In this document: in pieces, positions 1 through 6,705 of the stretch
Layout: the number at the start of each line of letters is the position of its first letter
Numbering within the stretch: the first letter of the stretch is position 1
The notes under the pieces: generated by a model
What the model was told of the DNA's origin: nothing
What the model saw: the letters and a program-made list of their open reading frames with translations, nothing else
Database searches by the model: none
DNA from: Chloroflexota bacterium
GTDB lineage: Bacteria; Chloroflexota; Dehalococcoidia; Dehalococcoidales; UBA3254
Length of the DNA: 20,547 nucleotides
Direction of reading: 5' to 3'
NCBI GenBank assembly: GCA_017860765.1
Contig: JAGDMY010000002.1
Span: 1-20,547 of the forward strand
Made by a program: the position numbers and the translations under genes

Positions 1-405
1 CCGCTCGTCAGCGTCTTAATCAGCCTGATTATTCTCTATGCGGCCTGGAGCGTCTTCCGGGAAGGCCTGCGGGTTATTCTGGAAGCCACTCCAAGGGATG
101 TGGACATATTGACCATGGTGAATGTCTTGAAACAGATCCCGGGGGTTAAAGACGTGCATGATGTCCATGTCTGGAGTATCTCACCCGAGCTGAGGGCCAT
201 GAATGGCCATGTCCTGGTCGAAGATATCTCCATCAGCCAGGCGGCGGATATTCGCGGCCAAATTGAGAAAGTAGTCAGGGACCGCTATCGCGTTGAGCAT
301 ACTACGCTGCAGATGGAATGCCAGAAATGCGGCTCGACTGAACTTTTTTGTAATCTCAACGAGTGCCATCCTGAAAAAAGCAAGGACGACCCTGCCGCCC
401 ATTAG
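1..405 (+). CDS. Cation diffusion facilitator (CDF) family transporter, C-terminal part (5' truncated by window)
   Basis: The reading frame is open from base 1, so the start lies outside the window; 134 residues are visible. The first ~20 residues (PLVSVLISLIILYAAW) are a hydrophobic helix fitting the last transmembrane segment of a CDF/CzcD-type metal exporter. It is followed by the cytoplasmic dimerisation domain: EGLRVILEATP linker, then IPGVKDVHDVHVWSISP with the conserved His/Asp/Trp signature, and the closing HTTLQMEC strand. The family exports Zn2+, Co2+, Cd2+, Fe2+ or Mn2+ by proton antiport; the metal cannot be told from this part. The tail is Cys/His-rich (CQKCG, C, C-H) and may bind metal. 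The gene converges with the activase gene ending at 416, and its last codons also form that operon's apparent terminator. Family assignment is firm, substrate unknown. Confidence 0.9.
   Translation, partial: PLVSVLISLIILYAAWSVFREGLRVILEATPRDVDILTMVNVLKQIPGVKDVHDVHVWSISPELRAMNGHVLVEDISISQAADIRGQIEKVVRDRYRVEHTTLQMECQKCGSTELFCNLNECHPEKSKDDPAAH
374..395 (-). terminator. Intrinsic terminator of the reductase/activase operon, inside the CDF gene
   Basis: On the minus strand the sequence reads GCAGGG, a TCGT loop, CCTTGC, then six T (the A-run at 374-379 on +). The 6-bp stem has one G-U pair. It starts about 20 nt after the stop codon at 416, as expected for a terminator of the minus-strand operon, yet it lies wholly within the last codons of the convergent CDF gene. 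Confidence 0.6.
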
Positions 406-415
406 CCAGACCTGA

Positions 416-1483
416 TCACCAGCTGTGGCTGATGGCATCATTGGGGCAGGCGGAATGGCAGTTGACGGGATTGCTCGCCGAGCAAGCCTTATACCCCGGG
501 CAGGTTAAATGGATTTTCTTCTTCACGCAGTCCCTAACCCGGGCTTTGGGCTGCCCCTGGTCATTGCGGGCGACTTCGAGATTGTCAGCCGGGCAGGCTC
601 CCACGCACTTATCGCAGCCATCGCACCGGGCTGTATCCAGGGTGATGTAATATTCTCCTGTGCCGTCGGAATAGCCGTAGCTGATTTTCATCTCTTCGCG
701 CTTGCCCTTGCCTTCGGCGCGGTCTTTAGCGAACAGGGCCGCACCCACACAGCCGGCCAGCTGGGGGTCCGGGGCCAGCAAGGGTTTCAGCCCCACCTTT
801 TCCTGGATTTTGGCAACCATGCCCTTATTCTTGGCGATCCCCCCGCTGATGCTGAAATCACTCTGAATAGAAACCCTCTTCAACAGGTTCAGGCAGCGCA
901 CGGAAATAGCCTCGTTTAATCCCATGAGAATGTCTGACTTAGCCACCCCTTTGCGGAGATAGGTCACGGCTTCTGAACGGGCAAAGACGGCGCATATTGT
1001 ATTGAAGGGAATAGCGGACCTGGATTGGAGGGCGGCCTCCCCGATTTCTGTCAACTGGAGCTGCAGGACCTCGGCAATCATTTCCAGGAAACGGCCGGTC
1101 CCTCCGGCGCATTTATCATTCATTACAAAGTTCGTGACTTTTCCTTCACCATCCACGCTGATGGCTTTACAGTCCTGACCGCCCATATCCAGGATAGTTC
1201 TGACCGAAGGGAAATAATAGTTGATGCCGCGGGCATGGCAACTGATCTCGGAGACATTTTCGTTGGCAAAGGGAACCAGCACCCGGCCGTATCCCGTGGC
1301 GACGATATAGTCCATATCCTCGATTTTTAAGCCGGTGCCCTCCAGCGTTTTGGCCATCGTCATTTTGGAGGTGACCACGCTTTCGGCTCCGGTATCGCCG
1401 ATGTATGACGATAGCATCTTTCCGTCTTTCAGCACTACCGCCTTGGAAGCCCGTGAACCGATATCAATACCCGCTGTTAACAT
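416..1483 (-). CDS. ASKHA-type acyl-CoA dehydratase/benzoyl-CoA reductase activase fused to a 2[4Fe-4S] ferredoxin-like domain
   Basis: 355 residues. Residues 1-260 are a BadF/BadG/BcrA/BcrD-family ATPase: phosphate-1 loop GIDIGSRASK, DMGGQDCK near 99-106, the cluster Cys C125 in KCAGGTGRF, C164 in NTICAVFARSE, and SGGIAKNKG near 213. Family members hydrolyse ATP to push a low-potential electron into a partner enzyme, using one [4Fe-4S] cluster bridged across an activase dimer by these two Cys. Residues ~277-355 add a ferredoxin-like module: C287, C290, C293, C297 (CxxCxxCxxxCP), then C319, C328, C334, C342 and C346 (CxxxCP), ending AISHSW. This suggests the electron donor is fused to the ATPase. 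The ATG has a good Shine-Dalgarno (AGAAAGGA). It is the last gene of a four-gene minus-strand operon, 94 nt after the other activase. The fold is certain; the partner is inferred from context. Confidence 0.9.
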   Translation of the reverse strand: MLTAGIDIGSRASKAVVLKDGKMLSSYIGDTGAESVVTSKMTMAKTLEGTGLKIEDMDYIVATGYGRVLVPFANENVSEISCHARGINYYFPSVRTILDMGGQDCKAISVDGEGKVTNFVMNDKCAGGTGRFLEMIAEVLQLQLTEIGEAALQSRSAIPFNTICAVFARSEAVTYLRKGVAKSDILMGLNEAISVRCLNLLKRVSIQSDFSISGGIAKNKGMVAKIQEKVGLKPLLAPDPQLAGCVGAALFAKDRAEGKGKREEMKISYGYSDGTGEYYITLDTARCDGCDKCVGACPADNLEVARNDQGQPKARVRDCVKKKIHLTCPGYKACSASNPVNCHSACPNDAISHSW

Positions 1484-1529
1484 TGGCTTATATCCTTTCT
1501 GGATCGCATTATTAACTAATTAAAAATTA

Positions 1530-1553
1530 GGTTCAGGAATTTAGCCTTGAACC
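1530..1553 (-). terminator. Hairpin between the two activase genes (possible attenuator or weak terminator)
   Basis: On the minus strand GGTTCAAGG (1553-1545) pairs with CCTGAACC (1537-1530) with one bulged A and a 7-nt loop, then TAATTTTTAATT follows. It lies in the unusually long 94-nt gap between the activases, starting about 25 nt after the upstream stop codon. It could reduce read-through or protect a processed mRNA end. Confidence 0.4.
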
Positions 1554-1577
1554 CCCAGGGTGAAATGAGGTGATATT

Positions 1578-2366
1578 TTACTTAATACCTTTGTCTATGT
1601 TTTCTTTAGCCAGAATGGCAGCACCCAGGGCTGCCACCAGCTCGGGATTTTCGGGGACCAGGACTTTGAAGCCCAGTTCCTTTTCCAGAATATTGACCAG
1701 TCCCTTATTCCTGGCCACGCCTCCAACCACAGCTACATCCTTCTCCACGCCCAGCCGCTTCAACAGGCCCATGATGCGGCTGACCATTGAGGCATGGATT
1801 CCGGCGATGATATCCTCTTTGGGAGTGGGGGGGACGCGGTGGATGTGGGAAATCACTTCTGATTCAGCAAAAACGGCACAGGTGCCGGAAATGTCCGCCC
1901 GTTTTTGAGCTCTCAGGGAATAAGCAGCCATTTCATCCAGATTGATCTGCATTAATTTAGCCATAGCCTGGAGGAACATGCCGGTGCCGGCGGCACATTT
2001 GTCCTGCCCCGCCCAGTCGGTCACCCGTCCGCGATCATTTATCTTGAGAATGGTGCTGGTTTCGGCACCCAGATCAATGACCAGGCGTGCGGTGGGGAAA
2101 AGCTGGTGTACCCCCCGCGCCAGACAGGTAGTAATGGCTTTTTGCTGCTGGCTGAAAGTCACGGCCTTCCCGCCGACCCCGGTTGAGACGATATACCAGC
2201 CGTCGCTGCCGAGTCCGGCCTTCTTGATGACCTCCTGCATGGCAGTTTTGGCCGAGGTTTCAGCTCCTTCCCCGGCCGGCATCTGAGCCGAGACTAAGGG
2301 CCCATTGCCATTCAGGATAACGGCTTTTACATTCAGGCTGCCAACGTCAATTCCCAGAGCTTTCAT
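1578..2366 (-). CDS. ASKHA-type activase (BcrA/BcrD/HgdC family), no ferredoxin domain
   Basis: 262 residues from the chosen start. The upstream ATG at 2387 is less likely: the ATG at 2366 has TAAAGGTGGT correctly placed and gives the usual N-terminus MKALGIDVGS. Family features are the phosphate loop GIDVGSLNVKAV, C124 in KCAAGTGMF, C163 in GTCAVFAESE, and VGGVARNKG before the C-terminal adenosine-binding part. The two Cys would ligate the [4Fe-4S] cluster bridging an activase dimer. Where the downstream paralogue has DMGGQDCK, this protein has DLGAETST, so the two are clearly diverged. Having two different activases suits the heterodimeric ATPase half of class I benzoyl-CoA reductases, rather than the homodimeric activator of 2-hydroxyacyl-CoA dehydratases. 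It sits 63 nt downstream of the BcrB-like gene. Confidence 0.9.
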   Translation of the reverse strand: MKALGIDVGSLNVKAVILNGNGPLVSAQMPAGEGAETSAKTAMQEVIKKAGLGSDGWYIVSTGVGGKAVTFSQQQKAITTCLARGVHQLFPTARLVIDLGAETSTILKINDRGRVTDWAGQDKCAAGTGMFLQAMAKLMQINLDEMAAYSLRAQKRADISGTCAVFAESEVISHIHRVPPTPKEDIIAGIHASMVSRIMGLLKRLGVEKDVAVVGGVARNKGLVNILEKELGFKVLVPENPELVAALGAAILAKENIDKGIK

Positions 2367-2429
2367 ATCAACCACCTTTAGATACAAGTTTCGCGTTTTA
2401 TGAAGCGAATAAGGTTTATCTTACTTGAG

Positions 2430-3701
2430 TCATCTATCTTCCAGCAGCTCGAAGAACTGCTCCATCTTCTGGTGTACTTCGGATTCTGAATTTATGGTAG
2501 GGTCCATAATATCACAATCCAGGGTCAACATCGGAATATCCAGTTTAGCCAGCAGGTCTTTAAATATCTTGATCGTTGCGCAGGTGTGGCGACAGCTCAT
2601 GAAGGCATAGTAAATCGCCCCGTCCACTTTATATTCCCTGGCGCAATCTACAACATCCTGAAGGGTTTCCTGGCCAAAGGGACCATACATAGTGCGAGTC
2701 TCGGGAATCATCAGGGACTTTTTGGCGGCGCTCTCCAGGGGTCGGGCGGGGTCCAGAGGGCTGTATTTCCAGTAGGTGAAGAGGGGTTCCACCACATTCG
2801 CAGCGCCAAACTCCTGGGAAACAGCTTCAAAAAAGCCGATCAGGTAAATCGGCGGAATAAAAAAGCTCATTATGCGAAAGCGCTCGGGATTGACCGCCCC
2901 CTGGCCCTTTTTAACCATAGCGTCCAGGTCATCGCGCAGTGTGGTTAAATATTCTGTGGCTTCAGGTTGACCGGCATACATGTAGTCCACTGTCAGCAGT
3001 TCATGGAAACGGCGGCTATGCAGCGGAGAGGGCGCAGCTTTGCGGAGTTCGCTTATTTCCACCTGCAGTTTCGTCTGCTTGTCCATCTCGGCGATACTCT
3101 GGGAAAATTTATCCCAGTCCAATTTGCGTCCGGACTTGGCTTCCAGGAAACTGATCAGCTCCCGGTATTCTTCGACCAGATATTTCTCTTCGATGTCTGA
3201 GCTTCCAAAGGGGTGATCGATAAAATACCCCGGACAGTGGTTTAAATCCATAAGCAGTTCGCCGCATTTGGTAGTATTATCGCAAATCAGGTTTGACCAC
3301 AACACAGCGTCAACCCGCGGCCAGGCCTGGCGAAAATAAGCGCCTGCCAGCCCGCGGTGGGCCGTGCAGACCTCGCTGGCCAGTCCCAGCTCGGAGCCGG
3401 CTGTAATAAACTCGTTCTGGTCCCCCAGGAACATCGCCATGGTCCATGTACTGACCTCGTTGTGCAGAGGCGTAACGCCCATCGCATAGAGGATTTCTAC
3501 AGGGAAAAAAACCGAATGAGCAGTGACGAATCCTCCGCTCTCTTTTGCCGCCAGCACGCGGGAGAAATATTTATCCAGCATCTGGTAGTAAAGCTGCTCG
3601 CTTTTCATGCTGTCCGGGCGGTTGCGGTTCATGCGCGAAAGCACCCGGCAGGTACGGATTAAAGTTTCGATGCGGTTCTTTTTTTGTTCCCTTATCGTCA
3701 T
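2430..3701 (-). CDS. 2-hydroxyacyl-CoA dehydratase / benzoyl-CoA reductase family subunit (BcrB/HgdA-like)
   Basis: 423 residues, close to the usual length of BcrB-type subunits. The N-terminal motif HSVFFPVEILYAMGVTPL (63-80) matches the family segment in which a FeS-bound subunit begins its first Rossmann-like lobe. Candidate cluster Cys are C112 (SEVCTAH), C140 and C146 (LICDNTTKCGE), and C370/C374 (MSCRHTC) in the second lobe, which ends with the family-typical MLTLDCDIMDP. The family removes water from 2-hydroxyacyl-CoA or reduces the ring of benzoyl-CoA through one-electron ketyl-type steps, always needing an ATP-driven activase. The start codon overlaps the stop of the upstream BcrC-like gene (ATGA), which implies translational coupling and a heterodimer. 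The substrate cannot be fixed from sequence alone. Confidence 0.88.
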   Translation of the reverse strand: MTIREQKKNRIETLIRTCRVLSRMNRNRPDSMKSEQLYYQMLDKYFSRVLAAKESGGFVTAHSVFFPVEILYAMGVTPLHNEVSTWTMAMFLGDQNEFITAGSELGLASEVCTAHRGLAGAYFRQAWPRVDAVLWSNLICDNTTKCGELLMDLNHCPGYFIDHPFGSSDIEEKYLVEEYRELISFLEAKSGRKLDWDKFSQSIAEMDKQTKLQVEISELRKAAPSPLHSRRFHELLTVDYMYAGQPEATEYLTTLRDDLDAMVKKGQGAVNPERFRIMSFFIPPIYLIGFFEAVSQEFGAANVVEPLFTYWKYSPLDPARPLESAAKKSLMIPETRTMYGPFGQETLQDVVDCAREYKVDGAIYYAFMSCRHTCATIKIFKDLLAKLDIPMLTLDCDIMDPTINSESEVHQKMEQFFELLEDR

Positions 3702-4858
3702 TTTTTCCTTGCCTCAACCATCTCCAGAAAGGCCTGGACCCGGGTGCGGATCTGTCCGGAGCCGGAAGTGCCATATTCTACATCCAGCGTCAGGAGGGGC
3801 AAATTCTCCGCTTCCAGGCGGTCCCTGAGCAGCGGGATATCATGTGCATATGGGACGCAATAGCGAATGGTCTCACTGATGATACCGTCCACCCTGGCTT
3901 CCCGGGCCAGCTTGACAATGCGGTCAAAACGGTCTGTGGAGGGGTACATGCGGGCGCAGGGAAAGTTGCTCAAATAGCGGTGCGATATGGCGAATAAAGG
4001 ATTTCTGGCCCCTTCCAGTATTACCGGGTCGGACCAGTAGCGGGTGCTGGTACACAGCTCATCTGTGACGACAACCACTCCCAGCTCCTCGATGCTCTTA
4101 AAGAATTCGGGATTGGTCATGACGCTGCCGATAAGCATCAAACGGGCTTTGGCTTTATGGCCGGTGCCGGACTTCCGCAAATCATCAAGCATCTCTTTGA
4201 GATAGAGGTTGAATTGCTCCTTATGCATGCGGAAACTGCCATTCAAGACCTCCATCGTTTCCGCGCCGGTGATAAGAGGTTCATCGAGTTTTCTAAGTTC
4301 GTATAATTCTTTCAAAAGGAAGCGGGACTCATTCAATACCGTGATGGAATGCAGCAAGGCCTCATCGGTAATCTTAATTTCCATGAATTCTTCCAGGTGT
4401 TTTTTAAAATCTTCCACCTGACTGTAGTAAAGCTCATGGGCCCTTTCAGTAGACTTGCGGGGCACTGTCATGATCTGGAAGAAGGGAGGTTTGAGATAAT
4501 AGCGCCACAGATCGAAAAGGCGGCGGGCCCCGTCGCAAGTCGAGCCTCCGACCACCCCATCCAGAAAATCATATTCTTTCCTTAATCCCAGCTGGAGACA
4601 GCTGCGCGAGAAGGAGCAGTTATTGATATAAAGATAGGCATTGCCATCCTCCAGCTCCATTTCCTGATTATAGCCGGTGATGCGGATGGGTAAAGCACCG
4701 GCGGCGTGGATCACTTCCTCGGGGACATAGGTGCAAAGCCAGCCGATCACCTTTTTACCCTGAGCTTTGTGCTCCAGGATTTCCCGGGTCTTGGGGAAGG
4801 TCCGGTTTATTTCGCGAAAACGCTCGAGCACCGGGGTTTTCGCCGCTATTTTTTCCAT
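3698..4858 (-). CDS. 2-hydroxyacyl-CoA dehydratase / benzoyl-CoA reductase family subunit (BcrC/HgdB-like)
   Basis: 386 residues, the length usual for BcrC/BadD-type subunits. The N-terminal stretch KKVIGWLCTYVPEEVIHAAG (35-54) is the family hallmark. C42, C81 (NNCSFSRSC, with C87) and C108 (STCDGARR) are candidate [4Fe-4S] ligands; NAYLYINNCSFSRS closely fits the BcrC-type motif. The C-terminal LTLDVEYGTSGSGQIRTRVQ is the conserved end of the second lobe. It is the first gene of the operon, with a promoter about 60-100 nt upstream and GTAGAGGAAACG ahead of the ATG. It overlaps the next gene by 4 nt. With that partner it would form the catalytic heterodimer receiving electrons from the activases. 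Benzoyl-CoA reductase is the best guess from gene content; an atypical (R)-2-hydroxyacyl-CoA dehydratase is the main alternative. Confidence 0.88.
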   Translation of the reverse strand: MEKIAAKTPVLERFREINRTFPKTREILEHKAQGKKVIGWLCTYVPEEVIHAAGALPIRITGYNQEMELEDGNAYLYINNCSFSRSCLQLGLRKEYDFLDGVVGGSTCDGARRLFDLWRYYLKPPFFQIMTVPRKSTERAHELYYSQVEDFKKHLEEFMEIKITDEALLHSITVLNESRFLLKELYELRKLDEPLITGAETMEVLNGSFRMHKEQFNLYLKEMLDDLRKSGTGHKAKARLMLIGSVMTNPEFFKSIEELGVVVVTDELCTSTRYWSDPVILEGARNPLFAISHRYLSNFPCARMYPSTDRFDRIVKLAREARVDGIISETIRYCVPYAHDIPLLRDRLEAENLPLLTLDVEYGTSGSGQIRTRVQAFLEMVEARKK

Positions 4859-4904
4859 CGTTTCCTCTACTCCAATCTGGTCCTGCGCCCCACATCAGCG
4901 TTTC

Positions 4905-4915
4905 TGCCCAGGGCA
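4905..4915. promoter_or_regulatory. Short inverted repeat just downstream of the operon promoter (possible operator)
   Basis: TGCCC-A-GGGCA is a perfect 5-bp inverted repeat with a 1-nt centre, at about +6 to +16 from the expected start of transcription. The position suits a repressor site. It is short, so chance is quite possible. Confidence 0.25.
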
Positions 4916-4926
4916 ACCAAGTGCTA

Positions 4927-4956
4927 ATTATATTACAAGCCTCGGGTTCAGGACAA
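4927..4956 (-). promoter_or_regulatory. Promoter of the BcrC/BcrB/activase operon
   Basis: On the minus strand there is TTGTCC (4956-4951), an 18-bp spacer and a perfect TATAAT (4932-4927). It lies in the 89-nt gap between degV and the first reductase subunit, with the -35 inside the last codons of degV. It implies the four-gene operon is transcribed separately from SDR-degV, starting near 4920 with a leader of about 60 nt. Confidence 0.6.
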
Positions 4957-5820
4957 CTTTACTTCAGGGTGAAATGCGATGCACATAGCCCCTGGCCCGC
5001 CCCCGTAGCCCATGATCGGGCTGTAATCGGTGATGATGATGTCCTGACATTTGAAATTCTGCTTCAGTTTGGCCGTGAGCTGGTCGGCCAATTCGGGAGC
5101 GTCACCGTGGCTGATCATAAAGGTGAGACTGCTATCTGGCATTTTCTCCTTTACCAGTTCCACGATGCGCTTCATAACAGCCTCCCGGCTGCGTTTGCGG
5201 TCCACCATTTCTACGGTGCCCTCAGGAGTAAGTACGTTAATGGGGCGGATATTCAACATTGAGGTAATGCGGGCGCCCATCTTGGACATCCGTCCAATCC
5301 GGTAAATATAGCGCAGGGTATCCATGGTCATCAGGCATTTGGTCTGCTTCAGGTACTCCAGGGCGATCGCGGAAACCTGGTCCAGGTTCAATCCCTGGGC
5401 CGCGGCTCTGGCAGCAGCCAGGGCGGGCAGACCGGCGCCGCCGGCTACGCTTTTTGAGTCGATCACCTTAACGTTGGTCTGTGGCGAGAGATCTTTTAAA
5501 AGGTTGGCGGCCGTGATGCCGGATTTATCAACCGCGCTGAGTTTGGAAGAGATAGTTATAAAAAGTATTTCCTGTGAGTCCCGGCTCAATTCTTTATAAG
5601 CTTCCAGTACCTGCCCCGGCGTCACCGCTGAAGTGGTGAATTGGACCGAGTCCTGCCGGATATAGTTGTAGGCGTCCTTGATTGTAATGGTCTCGTTTTC
5701 AACGTATTTTTTGCCATTGATAACATAGTCCGCAGCCGGAATTATCTTGATGTTAAGCTTTTTCGCCAGGTCCAGGGGTATACAGGCCGTAGTATCCACC
5801 ATGATTCTAACTGCACTCAT
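4948..5820 (-). CDS. DegV family protein (fatty-acid-binding)
   Basis: 290 residues from the ATG at 5820, which is preceded by AGAAGGAGAG; the longer version from 5853 adds 11 residues without family match. DegV proteins bind a fatty acid between two lobes and some (FakB) present it to a fatty-acid kinase as acyl-phosphate. Visible marks are the N-terminal MVDTTACIPLDLAKKL, TSAVTPGQV for the conserved (T/S)SxPsP-type loop, ITISSKLSAVDKSG for the lipid headgroup region, VIDSKSVAGGAG, and the C-terminal MISHGDAP with GGGPGAMCIAF. It lies 75 nt downstream of the SDR gene and ahead of the operon promoter. No kinase partner (FakA) is in the window, so a phospholipid-synthesis role is only the family default. 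Confidence 0.93.
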   Translation of the reverse strand: MSAVRIMVDTTACIPLDLAKKLNIKIIPAADYVINGKKYVENETITIKDAYNYIRQDSVQFTTSAVTPGQVLEAYKELSRDSQEILFITISSKLSAVDKSGITAANLLKDLSPQTNVKVIDSKSVAGGAGLPALAAARAAAQGLNLDQVSAIALEYLKQTKCLMTMDTLRYIYRIGRMSKMGARITSMLNIRPINVLTPEGTVEMVDRKRSREAVMKRIVELVKEKMPDSSLTFMISHGDAPELADQLTAKLKQNFKCQDIIITDYSPIMGYGGGPGAMCIAFHPEVKLS

Positions 5821-5895
5821 TTTATCTCTCCTTCTCAATTTTGCTGCAAACATAAGCCAGCAATGGTATTTACCACTGGAGGTGTAAAAACAATT

Positions 5896-6705
5896 TTAAG
5901 ATAAAAGATATCCGCCGTCCACCAGGACCAGGCTGCCGGTCATATAGCTGGACAGGTCTGATGCCAGAAATAAGGCTACCCGGGCAACATCATCCGCGTC
6001 TCCCATTCTGCCCAGCGGCAGCCGGGAGAAAAATTCTCTGAGCCCACTGCGCCCGGTTTCGCCGCTGGCCCGGCTCTGCGCCATGGCGCCTTCGGTCATG
6101 ATTCCTCCCGGGGCGATGGCATTGACGCGAATGCCTGCGGGTCCCCACTCTTTAGCCAGGCTTTTGGTGAGACTGAGAACAGCGCCCTTCGAGGCATCAT
6201 AGACCGCCAATCCTTTGTGCGAAGGATGCAGGGAGTCTATGGAAGCCAGATTGATGATGCAACCGCTGCGTTTATGTTCCATCATCCAGCGGGCAGCCTC
6301 CCGGGCGCAAAAGAGAAGCCCTTTCACATTGACCGCCAGAATCTTTTCGATATCTTCAGGTGTCATGGGCATCACCGTTTTAAAGGGAAAGATCCCGGCA
6401 TTATTCACCAGAATGTCCAATCCATCCATCCTGGCCAGGGTTGAACTGAAAGCCTTTTTGACCTCTTCTTCGCGGCTGACATCACAATGAATGAAGGAAG
6501 CCTGATAGCCGGCGCCGGTCAGGTCTGCGACAGCTTGCCGGCCGCCTTCGTCATTTACGTCGGCCACCATTAACGCTGCCCCGGCCTCAGCCAGGCGATA
6601 TGAGATCGCAAAACCGATGCCCTTGGCACCGCCGGTTACCAAAGCCTTTTTACCAGCCAGGCTGATGAGCTGGTTCAGGGGCGGGAATTTCTTGTGCGGG
6701 GACAT
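5896..6705 (-). CDS. Short-chain dehydrogenase/reductase (SDR), classical type
   Basis: 269 residues. The Rossmann motif TGGAKGIG is at 24-31, NNAG at 101-104, and the catalytic Ser155, Tyr169 and Lys173 (YDASK) are all present, so the enzyme should be active. An acidic residue at the end of strand 2 (VADVND, D49) usually indicates NAD(H) rather than NADP(H). The C-terminus SDLSSYMTGSLVLVDGGYLL is standard for 3-oxoacyl-ACP reductase/alcohol dehydrogenase-like SDRs; the exact substrate cannot be read. The ATG has a close AGAGGA. It is divergent from the FeoA-like ORF, with a perfect 11-bp inverted repeat in its leader, and it is followed by degV. Whether it serves the neighbouring acyl-CoA pathway is unproven. 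Confidence 0.93.
   Translation of the reverse strand: MSPHKKFPPLNQLISLAGKKALVTGGAKGIGFAISYRLAEAGAALMVADVNDEGGRQAVADLTGAGYQASFIHCDVSREEEVKKAFSSTLARMDGLDILVNNAGIFPFKTVMPMTPEDIEKILAVNVKGLLFCAREAARWMMEHKRSGCIINLASIDSLHPSHKGLAVYDASKGAVLSLTKSLAKEWGPAGIRVNAIAPGGIMTEGAMAQSRASGETGRSGLREFFSRLPLGRMGDADDVARVALFLASDLSSYMTGSLVLVDGGYLLS

Noticed and set aside
509..919. 136-codon plus-strand ORF opposite the ferredoxin-fused activase
   Set aside because: It is antisense to a clear activase gene, has no ribosome-binding site and no recognisable protein features.
3545..3997. 150-codon plus-strand ORF across the BcrC/BcrB-like junction
   Set aside because: Composition is that of a shadow frame and both opposing genes have strong family motifs.
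416..5820. degV and SDR as members of the reductase operon
   Set aside because: A separate promoter precedes the first reductase subunit, and neither family has an established role with these enzymes; association kept as a possibility only.
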